Below are positions 45,752 to 55,241 of a stretch of 64,000 bases of DNA, piece by piece. The stretch is taken from the NCBI RefSeq assembly GCF_913057115.1, contig NZ_CAJXNN010000001.1, positions 1 through 64,000 of the forward strand. Reading direction: 5' to 3'. A program made the position numbers and the translations under genes. This DNA is from an uncultured Roseovarius sp. (lineage in GTDB: Bacteria; Pseudomonadota; Alphaproteobacteria; Rhodobacterales; Rhodobacteraceae). The notes below the pieces were generated by a model. That model saw only the letters and a list, made by a program, of their open reading frames with translations, was not told the DNA's origin and ran no database searches. The first letter of the stretch is position 1, and each line of letters opens with the position of its first letter.

Positions 45752-46963
45752 TTACCCCTCCTCGGTCACAACGGTCGAACTGCGTTCCAATGTCCGGTGC
45801 ACCGGGCACTTGTCAGCGATTTCCATCAGTTTTGCGCGTTGATCCTCGGACAGGTCGCCCTCAAGGCGCACCACGCGGGTAAACTTGTCGGCCTTGGCAT
45901 CAGAACGCGAATTCGCATCCTGAGCATGGACCTTGTCATGGCTCACATCGACGCTGACGTGGCGCAGGGGCCAGCCCTTGCGGCGGGCGTACATGCGGAT
46001 GGTCATCGAAGTGCAGGCCCCCAACCCCGCCGACAGGAAGCCGTAGGGCGACAGGCCGCGATCAGTGCCGCCATAGGCCTCGGGTTCATCAGCAAGAAGG
46101 TGATGCTCTGACCCCGCGTTGACATCTTGCAGGAAGCCCTTTGGGTCGGCCTCGGACACGCGCACGATGCCCTCGGGCGCGCCGGGGGGCGGCGCAGGCG
46201 GTGCAAGGTCGAGGTAACGCGTGGCCCATGCGGCGATGACCTCGGCGGCGTATTCGGCATCGGAAGGATCCGAGATCAGGTGGTCCGCCTCGTCCAGTGT
46301 GACAAAGCTCTTGGGGTGTTTGGCGGCCTTGAAAATCTCGGCGGCGTTCTCGATACCGACGATCTCGTCGCGCGGGGCGTGCAGCACCAGAAGCGCGCGG
46401 CGGAGGTTGGCGATGTCGTCATGCAGGGTTTCGCCCTTCACGCTTTCAACAAAGCCCTTGCCGATGGTCACGGGCCGCCCGCCAAGGTGAACTTCGGCGC
46501 GGCCCTGTTCTTCGATCTGGTCGAGGGCCTCATCGAAATTATGGGTCACATGTTCCGGGTCCGACGGCGCCCCGATGGTGACGATGGCCTTGGCGCTGTC
46601 GATGCGTTTGGCCGCCGCCAAAACGGCGGCCCCACCCAGCGAATGCCCGATCAAAAGGCTGGGGGCCATGTTGCGGTTGGCGAGGGCCGTGGCGGCGTGC
46701 TGCAAATCCTCGATATTCGAGGTGAAGGAGGTATTGGCGAACTCCCCTTCGCTATGGCCCAGCCCGGTGAAATCGAAGCGCAAAACCGCGATCCCCGCTC
46801 CCGCGAGGCGCGCCGCGATGCGGCGCACGGCGGGAATATCTTTGGAGCAGGTAAAGCAATGGGCAAACAGCGCCGTGGCAAGATGCGGGCCGTCCGGCAT
46901 GTCCAAACGTGCGGCGAGAGTATGGCCGGAATGGCCTGTGAAGGTGAAACGTTCGGTTGGCAT
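45752..46963 (-). CDS. Alpha/beta hydrolase-OsmC fusion protein
   Basis: 403 residues in two domains. Residues 1-255 are an alpha/beta hydrolase with nucleophile elbow 'LLIGHSLGGAAVLAAA', acid in 'LHAPRDEIVG' and histidine in 'EADHLISDP'. Residues about 270-403 are an OsmC/Ohr-type domain with two redox cysteines ('GLGACTSMTIRMYA' and 'KCPVHRTLER'), as in organic hydroperoxide reductases. The fusion is known in proteobacteria; it may act on lipid peroxides or peroxidic esters. The ATG at 46963 starts the hydrolase fold; the longer listed ORF is not supported. Confidence 0.9.
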   Translation of the reverse strand: MPTERFTFTGHSGHTLAARLDMPDGPHLATALFAHCFTCSKDIPAVRRIAARLAGAGIAVLRFDFTGLGHSEGEFANTSFTSNIEDLQHAATALANRNMAPSLLIGHSLGGAAVLAAAKRIDSAKAIVTIGAPSDPEHVTHNFDEALDQIEEQGRAEVHLGGRPVTIGKGFVESVKGETLHDDIANLRRALLVLHAPRDEIVGIENAAEIFKAAKHPKSFVTLDEADHLISDPSDAEYAAEVIAAWATRYLDLAPPAPPPGAPEGIVRVSEADPKGFLQDVNAGSEHHLLADEPEAYGGTDRGLSPYGFLSAGLGACTSMTIRMYARRKGWPLRHVSVDVSHDKVHAQDANSRSDAKADKFTRVVRLEGDLSEDQRAKLMEIADKCPVHRTLERSSTVVTEEG

Positions 46964-47176
46964 GGGCCCTTTCCTTGGGTCGCTTGTGCATCCAAGGGTA
47001 TGGGTTCGGACCTTTTGGTGCCAGCGATGTGTCAGTCGCGTCACGGCAAGGTGATCTCCGAGAGGGCTTGAAACCGGTGAAAACTTGAGCGGAATTGACC
47101 GCAGTTTAACCGCGTCCGGCAGGGATTTGTTAACGCAAGGGCCGGCATCCTTCTCCTCGTGGAGATTGGAGGGGCC

Positions 47177-47911
47177 ATGAAGATACGCCTCAGAACACGA
47201 AGGGATGTCACCCTTTTCGCCTTGGCGATCAGCCTGCTTGCGGTATTGGGCAGCCTTGCGCTGCGCGGCCTGTTACAGCCTGCGGATGTTTATGCGCGAA
47301 CGCTTGTGTCAGGCTCGGCCGTGGCGGCGATGCTGGCTGCGCCGATTGCCTATTACATCGGGTTGCAGATGCTGGATACGCAGCGTCTGACGCAGGCGTT
47401 GGAGCATGCCGTCAATCACGACAGCCTGACCGGCGCCTCGACCCGTGCCAGTTTCGAAGCGCAGGTGGCGCAGCTTCCGTCCGGGCCGAAGGCCATCATG
47501 GTGGTGGACATCGACCACTTCAAAACGGTGAACGACCGCTTTGGTCATCAGGCGGGCGATAGCGCCCTGTGCCAGTTTGCCCTGCGTCTCAAACGGAACT
47601 GCCGCGAGGATGATATCATCGCGCGCTTCGGCGGTGAGGAATTCGTCGTGCTGCTGCACAACGTGAGCCTTGCCGACGCCCAGGCCGCCGCCGAGCGGCT
47701 TTGCGCCAAACTGCGCGAGGCTCCGATCATCTTGAATGGTCAGGCTCATCGCCTGACGGCGAGCTTCGGGGTTGCGCCATTGGTCAATGCGCGCGAGCTA
47801 GATGACGCCTTGGCACAGGCGGATGCGGCGCTCTACCGTGCCAAGAGTGCCGGCCGCGACAGGGTGTTCACAAGCGATACCAAGGCTCCGCCATTCAGCG
47901 AAGCCTCTTGA
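47177..47911 (+). CDS. Membrane diguanylate cyclase (GGDEF)
   Basis: 244 residues: two N-terminal transmembrane helices (about 15-70), then a GGDEF domain with 'VVDIDHFKTVNDRFGHQAGD' and the active-site motif RFGGEEF. The product-inhibition I-site RxxD is intact five residues upstream ('CREDDIIARF'), so an active cyclase with feedback is expected. GGAGGGG lies just upstream of the ATG at 47177. Converges on dddP. Confidence 0.93.
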   Translation: MKIRLRTRRDVTLFALAISLLAVLGSLALRGLLQPADVYARTLVSGSAVAAMLAAPIAYYIGLQMLDTQRLTQALEHAVNHDSLTGASTRASFEAQVAQLPSGPKAIMVVDIDHFKTVNDRFGHQAGDSALCQFALRLKRNCREDDIIARFGGEEFVVLLHNVSLADAQAAAERLCAKLREAPIILNGQAHRLTASFGVAPLVNARELDDALAQADAALYRAKSAGRDRVFTSDTKAPPFSEAS

Positions 47912-47921
47912 GGCAAAGGCC

Positions 47922-49262
47922 TTATCCGCCCATGAGTTCGGGATCGAACGGGTATTTCGTGAGGTTCTCGAAGCCGTCTTCGGTGATCAGCACCTGGTCT
48001 TCCAGCTTGATCGAGAAATCACCGCCTTCTTCGCCCACCAAGGCCTCGACACAGAGGGTCATGCCCGGTTCAAGCTCATAATCGAAGGCGCCTTCGACCA
48101 TGTGGTCAGGGTAGGCCACGAGGGGCCATTCATCACACAGCCCCACGCCGTGCATCAGGCAGCCATATTTCTGGCGTTGGTACTTGGCGTCCAGAACATG
48201 GGTGTTGCGGCTGAGATCCTGAATATTCACGCCGGGTTTGAGCATTTGCATGTTGGTCTGGATATGTTCGACCGCGTGTTGCATGGCATAGATCATATCG
48301 GGGCGCGGCTTTTGATCGCCGATCCACCATGTGCGCGAGATGTCGACGCAGATGCCGTAGCTGCCGACAAGGTCGGTATCGAAGGCGATGATCTCGTTGT
48401 TCTGGGTGATGCGCCCGCCGCATTCCTGAAACCACGGGTTGGTGCGCGGCCCGGAGGTGAGCAGGCGGGTTTCGATCCATTCGCCGCCACGGCGGATGTT
48501 TTCGGCGTGCAGCACGGCCCAGATGTCATCCTCGGACGTTCCACCAAGGGGCACGTTCTCGCGGGCGAATTTCTCCATCTCATGCACCGCCACTTCGCAG
48601 GCATGCGAGGCGCAGCGCATGGCGAGGATTTCATCGGGGCCTTTGACGGAGCGGGATTTTTCGGTGACTTCCTCACCTTCCATGATCTCAAGCCCCTGCG
48701 CCTCCAGCGCGCGCAACCCGTGCAGCATGATCTTGTCCACGGCGAGGCGCTTGTTGCCCGGCGCGTGTTCTTCCAGAAGCACGCGGATTTCATTCGACAG
48801 CGTATCGGCGGCCACATCGACCTTATCGCCCCGGTCGAAATAAAACAGGTCCGCGCCCGAGCGTTGTTCGCGGACCAGCGGGTTGAATTCGGACAGGAAG
48901 GGCGAATTCTTGTAATCCCAGATCACCATGTAGCCATCGGCACAGAGCAGGACCGCGCGGAAGGGGTTATGGGTGTTCCAAAGCTGCATGTTTGTGCTGT
49001 CGGTGGCGTAGCGGATGTTGAGCGGGTCGAACATCAACAGGCCCGCATAGTCGCGGTCAACGATATGTTGGGTCAGACGTTGCCAGCGATAGCGGCGCAT
49101 TGCCTGCAAGTCGGGCAGTTGCAGGCCCGCCGACGCCCATTCCGCATAGGCCAGTTGCGTTGGCCCGATTTCCACGCGGTCAGCATCGTTGGGGGTGTTA
49201 TCGCCCAGCGTGGCACCACGGGTGGGGTCAATCTTGCGGCGATCACGGAAATGGGTGTTCAT
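47922..49262 (-). CDS. dddP: DMSP lyase DddP
   Basis: Cleaves dimethylsulfoniopropionate into dimethyl sulfide and acrylate. The sequence follows the Roseobacter DddP pattern closely from the N-terminus ('[34 protein letters not shown]') through '[15 protein letters not shown]'. The M24-fold metal ligands are present: '[20 protein letters not shown]' (three Asp), '[12 protein letters not shown]' (His), and '[11 protein letters not shown]' plus 'KLEDQVLIT' (two Glu). 446 residues. AAAGGAGG just upstream fixes the ATG at 49262; the listed ORF is longer. No dddL, dddQ or dmd genes are seen nearby. Confidence 0.93.
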   Translation of the reverse strand: MNTHFRDRRKIDPTRGATLGDNTPNDADRVEIGPTQLAYAEWASAGLQLPDLQAMRRYRWQRLTQHIVDRDYAGLLMFDPLNIRYATDSTNMQLWNTHNPFRAVLLCADGYMVIWDYKNSPFLSEFNPLVREQRSGADLFYFDRGDKVDVAADTLSNEIRVLLEEHAPGNKRLAVDKIMLHGLRALEAQGLEIMEGEEVTEKSRSVKGPDEILAMRCASHACEVAVHEMEKFARENVPLGGTSEDDIWAVLHAENIRRGGEWIETRLLTSGPRTNPWFQECGGRITQNNEIIAFDTDLVGSYGICVDISRTWWIGDQKPRPDMIYAMQHAVEHIQTNMQMLKPGVNIQDLSRNTHVLDAKYQRQKYGCLMHGVGLCDEWPLVAYPDHMVEGAFDYELEPGMTLCVEALVGEEGGDFSIKLEDQVLITEDGFENLTKYPFDPELMGG

Positions 49263-49432
49263 CGGCAGCCTCCTTTCAAGAAGGCTGCACCGGGTTTTGC
49301 CGCGCCGCTTGCCGGAATGCGACGCATTTCCACGTCGCATTTTGCCTGTCACGTAAGTTTTGGAAAAGCGTCACGCGGGTTTTGGGAAGCCCTTGTTTGG
49401 TGCGCCAACACACCAACAAGAGGGATGATTCC

Positions 49433-50641
49433 ATGCGTTTCGTGACGACATCTGTATTGGCGCTTTCGGTCGTGGCCGGGGCGGCCACCGCCGAACAACT
49501 GACCTATGGGCCGCGGCCTGCCTACCTGATTGACCGTATGGCCGAGGGCGCGTTGAAAGACAGCCTGAGCGCCTGTTTGGGCCAAAGCCCCAAGCGGTCG
49601 GATTTTTCCATCGGGCACCGGGGCGCGCCCTTGATGTTCCCCGAGCATACCGTTGAATCGAACCGCGCAGCCGCCCGGATGGGCGCGGGCATTCTGGAAT
49701 GTGACGTGACCTTCACCAAGGACCACGAACTGGTCTGCCGCCATGCGCAGAACGACCTGCACACAACCACCGACATTCTGGCCAGCGATCTGGCCGAGAC
49801 CTGTGTTGTGCCCTTTACGCCTGCTTCGGGTGATGAACCGGCCAAGGCGGAGTGCCGGACATCGGAAATCACGCTGGCCGAGTTCAAGACCCTGACCGGC
49901 AAGATGGATGCCGCCGACAAGAGTGCCACCACGGTCGAAGGTTACATGGACGGCACCGCCGGCTGGCGGACCGATCTTTATTCGGTCGAGGGGGGCACCT
50001 TGATGACCCATGCGGAGTCGATCGAACTCTTCCGGGATTTGGGCGCGAAATTCACGCCTGAGCTGAAAAGCCCATCGGTCGAGATGCCGCATGATGGGTT
50101 TTCGCAGGCCGATTATGCCCAGAAGCTGATTGACGAGTACAAGGCGGCGGGCGTGCCGGCATCCGATGTCTGGGCGCAGAGCTTTAACCTTGATGATGTG
50201 CTCTATTGGATCGAGAACGAACCGGAGTTCGGCAAGCAGGCGGTTTATCTGGACGGGCGGTATAGTGTCGAAGGGTTCGATCCGATGGACCCGGCGACCT
50301 TTGAACCCAGCATGCAGGACCTTGCCGATATGGGCGTGCAATACATTGCGCCGCCGATGTGGATGCTGGTGACCACCGAAGGCGAGGAAATGGTGCCCTC
50401 GGCCTATGCCAAGGCGGCGAAAGAGGCCGGTTTGAAGCTGATCACCTGGACGCTGGAACGGTCTGGCCCGCTGACCAATGGCGGTGGGTGGTATTTCCAG
50501 TCGGTCAAGGACACCACCGATACGGACGCCGATTACTTCACCCTGCTGGATACCCTGCATAAACAGGTTGGCATCGAAGGTATCTTCAGCGATTGGCCGG
50601 CGACGGTGACCTATTACGCCAATTGCATGGGCATCGAGTAA
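49433..50641 (+). CDS. Secreted glycerophosphodiester phosphodiesterase
   Basis: 402 residues with a signal peptide ('[17 protein letters not shown]'). GDPD motifs: '[18 protein letters not shown]' (catalytic HR and E), '[19 protein letters not shown]' (metal and catalytic residues), 'FTPELKSPS'. It hydrolyses glycerophosphodiesters from phospholipids outside the cytoplasm, a way to gain phosphate and glycerol phosphate. AGAGGGA precedes the ATG. Divergent from dddP; a terminator follows. Confidence 0.94.
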   Translation: MRFVTTSVLALSVVAGAATAEQLTYGPRPAYLIDRMAEGALKDSLSACLGQSPKRSDFSIGHRGAPLMFPEHTVESNRAAARMGAGILECDVTFTKDHELVCRHAQNDLHTTTDILASDLAETCVVPFTPASGDEPAKAECRTSEITLAEFKTLTGKMDAADKSATTVEGYMDGTAGWRTDLYSVEGGTLMTHAESIELFRDLGAKFTPELKSPSVEMPHDGFSQADYAQKLIDEYKAAGVPASDVWAQSFNLDDVLYWIENEPEFGKQAVYLDGRYSVEGFDPMDPATFEPSMQDLADMGVQYIAPPMWMLVTTEGEEMVPSAYAKAAKEAGLKLITWTLERSGPLTNGGGWYFQSVKDTTDTDADYFTLLDTLHKQVGIEGIFSDWPATVTYYANCMGIE

Positions 50642-50646
50642 AGTTT

Positions 50647-50714
50647 GGGGGCGCGCTCATCAGGCCTTGCGGCCTTCCTCGCGAGGAGCGCAAGCGATGA
50701 GCGCCCCCTTTTTC
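50647..50714 (+). terminator. Long rho-independent terminator after the GDPD gene
   Basis: GGGGGCGCGCTCATC pairs with GATGAGCGCCCCC (2-nt bulge), with further internal pairing around AGGCCTTGCGGCCTT and CTCGCGAG, followed by TTTTT. It also stands at the 3' end of the convergent FadR-type gene. Confidence 0.8.
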
Positions 50715-50719
50715 GCCCC

Positions 50720-51487
50720 TTAGCGTGATTGTTCGTGTTCGAACCTTTGGCGCGCGATGGCCTCGTTGCGGTCGGCCTTTTGCTGATCGGTGAGGCACGC
50801 CTCGACATAGTCAAGATGCGCGATGACAGCGGCGCGGGCAGCTTTGCCATCGCGGGCTTGAAGTGCTGCATTTATGGCGCGGTGTTGGTCCAGAAGCGCG
50901 CCGCGCGTGGTGCGCTGTTTGAACATGACTTGGCGGTTGTAGAACACGCCTTCCTGCAAAAGCTGGAACATCGAGCGCATCATGTGCAGCATGACCACGT
51001 TATGGCTGGCCTCGATGATGGCCATGTGAAACTCGGCATCCAGCTGCGCCTCGGTCTTGGGACTGCGCTTGGTGTGGGCCGCTTCCATCTTTTCGAAGAC
51101 GGTCTGCACCACGCGCAGGTCGGTGTCCGAGGCCAAGCGCGCGGCGCGCTCGGCGGCCAGCCCTTCCAGATCACGGCGGAAGGCGATGTAATCGAACACG
51201 GCCTCGTCGTGGTCGGCGAAAAGCCGGATCAGGGCGGGGGAAAAGGCGCTGCCCAGGACATCGGCCACGAAGATACCTGCACCCGCGCGGCTGGAAAGCA
51301 GGCCCTTGTCTTGCAGGTCGGCCACAGCCTCGCGCAGGGAGGGGCGGGAGACCCCCAGCTTTTCGGCCAGTTCACGTTCGGACGGCAGGCGTTCGCCGGG
51401 GCGCAGGATGCCCCGGAGGATCAGCTTTTCGATCTGGCGGGTGACAGCCGTCGAGAGTTTCTCGGGCGTGACTTTTTGAAATGGCAT
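50720..51487 (-). CDS. FadR-type GntR family transcriptional regulator
   Basis: 255 residues. N-terminal winged helix ('[33 protein letters not shown]'-type sequence, here '[20 protein letters not shown]') and a C-terminal all-helical FCD ligand-binding domain ('[19 protein letters not shown]'). It closes the run SBP56-membrane protein-Lin0512-Lin0512-regulator and is a candidate regulator of it or of dddP. Start at 51487 chosen as the first Met before the winged helix. Confidence 0.9.
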   Translation of the reverse strand: [255 protein letters not shown]

Positions 51488-51546
51488 TGGCGCGGTCCTG
51501 AACGGGGTGGCCGGGATGATAGGGGCAACTGCGACCTCGGGCAAGT

Positions 51547-51912
51547 TCAGCCGCTTTGCCGCCACTTGCCAAACTGTTCAGGCAAGAAGGCCTCAACCGC
51601 CGCCGTGGCGATCACCAAGGTTTCGCCGTTGTCGGGGTTGGTCACGTTTTGCCCGCCTTTGACCGCCGTGACCTTGGCTTGTCCGCGCGGCAGGGTTTTG
51701 GCCAGTGCCGCGCAATCCAGCGCCTCGGGGTCTTGCACGCCGATGGTCACCTGCACCTCCATTTGGCTGTGGCTGATGCCGATGGCCCCGAAGATGGGCA
51801 GGGTGGAATGGCGGATGGCATCCTGAATGGCGCGGGTGGCGGCCTTTTGGTAATCCATCCCGTGCAGGTCGTTGCCCATGCCCATTTCGATAATCACACG
51901 GCGGCGGATCAT
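51547..51912 (-). CDS. Lin0512 family protein, copy 2
   Basis: 121 residues, 'RRVIIEMGMGNDLHGMDYQKAATRAIQDAIRHSTLPIF'. Strong similarity in layout to the neighbour that overlaps it by four bases (ATGA): same 'GMG..L...DY..AA.RA.QDA..H' start and 'QDPEALDCAALA' core. The Lin0512 family has no established function. Confidence 0.82.
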   Translation of the reverse strand: MIRRRVIIEMGMGNDLHGMDYQKAATRAIQDAIRHSTLPIFGAIGISHSQMEVQVTIGVQDPEALDCAALAKTLPRGQAKVTAVKGGQNVTNPDNGETLVIATAAVEAFLPEQFGKWRQSG

Positions 51913-52262
51913 TGCAGGCGCTCCATGTCAAAGGCCACGGAAATGGCGGCATTGGCGATGACGGTGGGGTTGCCCTCACCTTCCGGGCGGGGGATGTCGA
52001 GGCCACCGTGGGTGGCGGTGACGGTGACTTGGCCATAGGGGAAGACCTCGGCCACGGCTGCACAATCCACGGCGTCGGGGTCTTGCACGGCCACTTCGAC
52101 GTCGATCAGCATGGCGGATTTATCGAAGCCGAAAAGCTCGGCAATGTTGATGGAGTTGTGCCAGAGGGCATCTTGCACGGCGCGCTTGGCGGCTTGGGTA
52201 TAGTCGCGGCGGCGCAGCGAGGTGCCCATGCCGAATTCGGTCAGGACGCGGTGTTTGGGCAT
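51909..52262 (-). CDS. Lin0512 family protein, copy 1
   Basis: 117 residues, 'HRVLTEFGMGTSLRRRDYTQAAKRAVQDALWHNSINIA', core 'VAVQDPDAVDCAAVAEVFPYGQVTV'. Paralogous and translationally coupled to the second copy, suggesting a heteromeric complex. No membrane segment or signal. Function unknown. Confidence 0.82.
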   Translation of the reverse strand: MPKHRVLTEFGMGTSLRRRDYTQAAKRAVQDALWHNSINIAELFGFDKSAMLIDVEVAVQDPDAVDCAAVAEVFPYGQVTVTATHGGLDIPRPEGEGNPTVIANAAISVAFDMERLQ

Positions 52263-52313
52263 CGTGGGGTTCCTTCGGTTTTCTGCGCAGTTTGCCGGGA
52301 TCGGCGCGCGGGT

Positions 52314-52976
52314 TCAATGCGGGATCAGCAGGGCGATGACACCGACGATGATCAGGCTCAGCGCCCAGACCACATCAAGGTTGAACCAGCTTTTCTTGAG
52401 GAACTTGAGGCCCAGCCAATAGTAGACGCCCATGGCCACCGCCCCGCCCGAGGCGGCCATGGCAAGGGTGTGCAGCAGGGCCACCATCAACGCGCGGGTT
52501 GTATCCGTCGCCATGAGGGCGGCAGCGGCGCTGTGGCCTGCGTTTTGGTCAATCGTGGCGCAGATGCCAAGGTAGATCGGCACCAGCATCAGCCCCGCCC
52601 CATGCGCCATGGCCGCAAGGAAGGACCAAAGCGCCAGCCTTGTGGGCGGCACACGGGCCAGAAACCTTGGGTGGCGGCGGTTGATCAGAAGGTAAATCCC
52701 GAGGCCAATCACCAGACAGGCAGCAGCAATGCGCAATTCACGCTGCCATTCGACCAGCGTGACCATGAGCGAGAAGGGCAAAAGCACCACCACCATGGCC
52801 AGCATGTGCCCCACCGCCAGCGCCAGAAGCGCGCGGTACAGGGCCCCTGCCCGGCTTTCCATCAGTGCCGCCGACACCGCCAGCGGCCAGCCCATGCCGG
52901 GGTTGATCCCATGGTAGATGCCTGACGCGGCCACGGCCCACCACAGGGCTGCCGTCGTCGAAATATCGCCTGTCAT
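52314..52976 (-). CDS. Polytopic membrane protein next to the SBP56 gene
   Basis: 220 residues with about six hydrophobic helices and several intramembrane histidines ('ASGIYHGINPGMGWPL', 'ALAVGHMLAMVVVLLP', 'AAMAHGAGLMLVP', 'LLHTLAMAAS'). The pattern recalls metal permeases and accessory proteins but I cannot assign it to NicO, UreH or a similar family. It lies 92 bp after the SBP56 gene and 51 bp before the Lin0512 pair. The ATG at 52976 was chosen over the longer ORF. Confidence 0.75.
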   Translation of the reverse strand: MTGDISTTAALWWAVAASGIYHGINPGMGWPLAVSAALMESRAGALYRALLALAVGHMLAMVVVLLPFSLMVTLVEWQRELRIAAACLVIGLGIYLLINRRHPRFLARVPPTRLALWSFLAAMAHGAGLMLVPIYLGICATIDQNAGHSAAAALMATDTTRALMVALLHTLAMAASGGAVAMGVYYWLGLKFLKKSWFNLDVVWALSLIIVGVIALLIPH

Positions 52977-53068
52977 ATATGTTCTGCCCGCCCGCCCCGG
53001 GCGCATCCCGGGGCCTCATGGTTGGCCGAGAAGTCCCGGGTTACGCCCGGGACGCCGTTCAGCATGGT

Positions 53069-54469
53069 TCAGACAGAGGGGTAGCAGAAGCTATCGGTGG
53101 AACAATCGCCCCCCTCAAGCCGGATTTGGTGCGCGCGGTAGCCCTTGGGGAAGTTCACGTAGAAATCCTTGTCCAAGGTCAGGCCGCCGTTTTCGCCCAC
53201 ATGGGCCATGACCATCTGCCCGCCTTCATCGTCGGGATAGAATTGATCGTCCCACGAGGAATAGAGCGAGTTGGTCCAATAGACGCGTTTACCATCGCGG
53301 CTGATTTCCACCATCTGCGGGCCATAGGCGAAATCCTGACCGTTGGGGTGTTTTTTATCGGCCACGATGCCGCCCAGTTCGACCTTACCGGCCAGCGTGG
53401 GGTTCATCGGGTCGGAGACATCGTATTGATGCATCTCACCAGTGCCCCAGCAGGCGACGTAGAGGTATTTGTCGTCAAGCGAGAGGTCGATATCGGTAAC
53501 CAGCGGCGGCACCGCCTCGAACCCTTTGAGAAGCTCGGGCAGATCATCGGCGGCGGCGGGTTGCGGCGGGATGGTGATGGTTTTCTTGGCCTCGAATGTG
53601 CCGTCATCCTTGCGCCACCATGTCCAGATGGAGCCTTCGAGGTTTGTGGTATCCACCACCACGCCGCAGAAGCCGTAATCCTTGGCCGGGTCGTGGGCGG
53701 GACGAATCTCCAACGCCATCTGGTGGTTTTCGCCCAGGTCGATGGTTTGGACGTTCTTGCGCGCGCGCAGATCCCAGAAGTGGATCGCGTGGCCATATTT
53801 GTTGGACAGAAGATCCTCAGGTACGATGCCGTTTTCAAACTGCGGCGGCAGGCCCCATTCGGAACTGACCATGTAGTTGCGCGGCAGGTTCCACCAGAAA
53901 TCATAGTGTTTGTCCTGTGCCCCACGGTCCATTTCATAGCGGCCAAGGATTTCGAAGGTTTCGCAATCCATGATGAAGATGCCCGGCGGGCCATCCATGC
54001 CATCCTCGCCGCCACCACCAAGGGTGGAGACATAGATGCCTTCGGGGCCGCAGTGGATGGTATGCGGGCGGGAATAGCCGGTTTTCTCGAACACCTCTTC
54101 AGGTTCGATAACCTTGTGAATCTTGGCCTTGAGCGGCTCTTTCACGTCGATGATGTAAATCCGGCTGGAACGGATGCCGGGAATGATCAGGTAGCGGCGT
54201 TCAAGGAAAGCATGGCCAGTCAGCGGCGAGAGCGCCGAGGAACAGGCGTTCCAGCCGAAATGGTGAAACTCATCGCCTTTATGGGGCATGATCACCTGAT
54301 GCAGGATTTCGCCAAAGGTTTTCGACTTGGGGTCAACATCGACCACGGCCAGACCGTCGGGTTGGCTGCCATCGGGGCTGAGCATCAAGGTGAAGGCCAG
54401 CGTTTCGGCGGGGGCCTCCATGGCCATTTTCGGGGTCGCGTGAAAGGTTGGGTCCGGTCTTAGATTCAT
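53069..54469 (-). CDS. Selenium-binding protein SBP56 / methanethiol oxidase-like
   Basis: 466 residues of the SBP56 family, a seven-bladed beta-propeller. Typical stretches: 'EFHHFGWNACSSALSPLTGH', 'RPHTIHCGPEGIYVSTLGG', 'HYDFWWNLPRNYMVSSEWG', and the C-terminal 'VNFPKGYRAHQIRLEGGDCS'. Some members are copper-dependent methanethiol oxidases that convert CH3SH to formaldehyde, H2S and H2O2. Unlike the periplasmic Hyphomicrobium enzyme, no signal peptide is visible here. GGAGG precedes the ATG at 54469. Heads a same-strand run with a membrane protein, two Lin0512 genes and a regulator. The enzymatic assignment is from family knowledge, not proven. Confidence 0.85.
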   Translation of the reverse strand: MNLRPDPTFHATPKMAMEAPAETLAFTLMLSPDGSQPDGLAVVDVDPKSKTFGEILHQVIMPHKGDEFHHFGWNACSSALSPLTGHAFLERRYLIIPGIRSSRIYIIDVKEPLKAKIHKVIEPEEVFEKTGYSRPHTIHCGPEGIYVSTLGGGGEDGMDGPPGIFIMDCETFEILGRYEMDRGAQDKHYDFWWNLPRNYMVSSEWGLPPQFENGIVPEDLLSNKYGHAIHFWDLRARKNVQTIDLGENHQMALEIRPAHDPAKDYGFCGVVVDTTNLEGSIWTWWRKDDGTFEAKKTITIPPQPAAADDLPELLKGFEAVPPLVTDIDLSLDDKYLYVACWGTGEMHQYDVSDPMNPTLAGKVELGGIVADKKHPNGQDFAYGPQMVEISRDGKRVYWTNSLYSSWDDQFYPDDEGGQMVMAHVGENGGLTLDKDFYVNFPKGYRAHQIRLEGGDCSTDSFCYPSV

Positions 54470-54593
54470 GTGAAATTCCTCCCTGTGCGGGTGCCTTTTT
54501 TGAAATACCGACAGCACCCTGCGGCAGAGGGTCGCACATAATCAAATGTCTGACAAATGAAATCGCTCTTAAGTTGCTGGGCCTCTTAAGGTG

Positions 54594-54625
54594 AAAAGGC
54601 CGCCACCCTTTGCGGGGTGACGGCC
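54594..54625 (-). terminator. Rho-independent terminator of the PRC-barrel gene
   Basis: On the minus strand GGCCGTCACCCC and GGGTGGCGGCC pair around a short loop and are followed by TTTT, 26 nt after the gene's stop codon. Confidence 0.8.
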
Positions 54626-54650
54626 CAAGCGTGAATGGAACGGACAGGTA

Positions 54651-55241
54651 TTAATTCCAGAACCCTTCGTCGACGCCCTTCATCTCTTCCAATTCTTCTT
54701 CATTGAACTGGGTCACGAAGGCATAGCTGACGTCGTCGACGGGGACGAGTTTTGCATCATCCACGGACAGGACAACGTGTTTGTCGGCCAGACCCAAAAA
54801 ACCACCCACTTCGGCGACGATACCTGTCATCTTGCCGTTCTTCGACAGGACCACATCTTCAATCTCACCGATTTGGTTCCAGTCTGAATTCACACCGTCA
54901 AAGTTGGCATTGTCCCAACCTTCGTCATTGGCTTCATCGGTGGTGTAGATCGCGCCGCCGGTGATATCGCGGGTGCGGATCAACTCGCCCTGCATATCGC
55001 TCATTTCGGCGGTTGAGACTGTCCAGTCACCGCTTGCTTCTTTGTCCATGCCTTTTTCGGCATTGGCTTGATCCATCTTTTTGGATTGTTCACCGTAATC
55101 GCCCGAGGCGTTCATCTCGGCGTTGGATTCGACTTGGGCCTTGTCGGATTTGTTGTGGTCTTCGCTTGTGGAATGGTTGTCGGCAAAGGCTGTGGTGGCG
55201 GCCAGCGCCATTGCAATCGCTGTCGTTCCAAAGAGTTTCAT
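54651..55241 (-). CDS. Secreted PRC-barrel domain protein
   Basis: 196 residues: a signal peptide (MKLFGTTAIAMALAATTAFA), a low-complexity acidic/Asn-Ser-rich linker (about 22-75), then a PRC-barrel ('MQGELIRTRDITGGAIYTTDE', 'QIGEIEDVVLSKNGKMTGIVAEVGGFLG'). Exported PRC-barrel proteins of this type are common in alphaproteobacteria and often stress-induced; no precise role is known. AAGGAGG upstream supports the ATG at 55241. Confidence 0.87.
   Translation of the reverse strand: MKLFGTTAIAMALAATTAFADNHSTSEDHNKSDKAQVESNAEMNASGDYGEQSKKMDQANAEKGMDKEASGDWTVSTAEMSDMQGELIRTRDITGGAIYTTDEANDEGWDNANFDGVNSDWNQIGEIEDVVLSKNGKMTGIVAEVGGFLGLADKHVVLSVDDAKLVPVDDVSYAFVTQFNEEELEEMKGVDEGFWN

Noticed and set aside
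49100-49432. N-terminal extension of the GDPD ORF
   Set aside because: It overlaps the start of the divergent dddP gene; the signal peptide and ribosome-binding site place the start at 49433.
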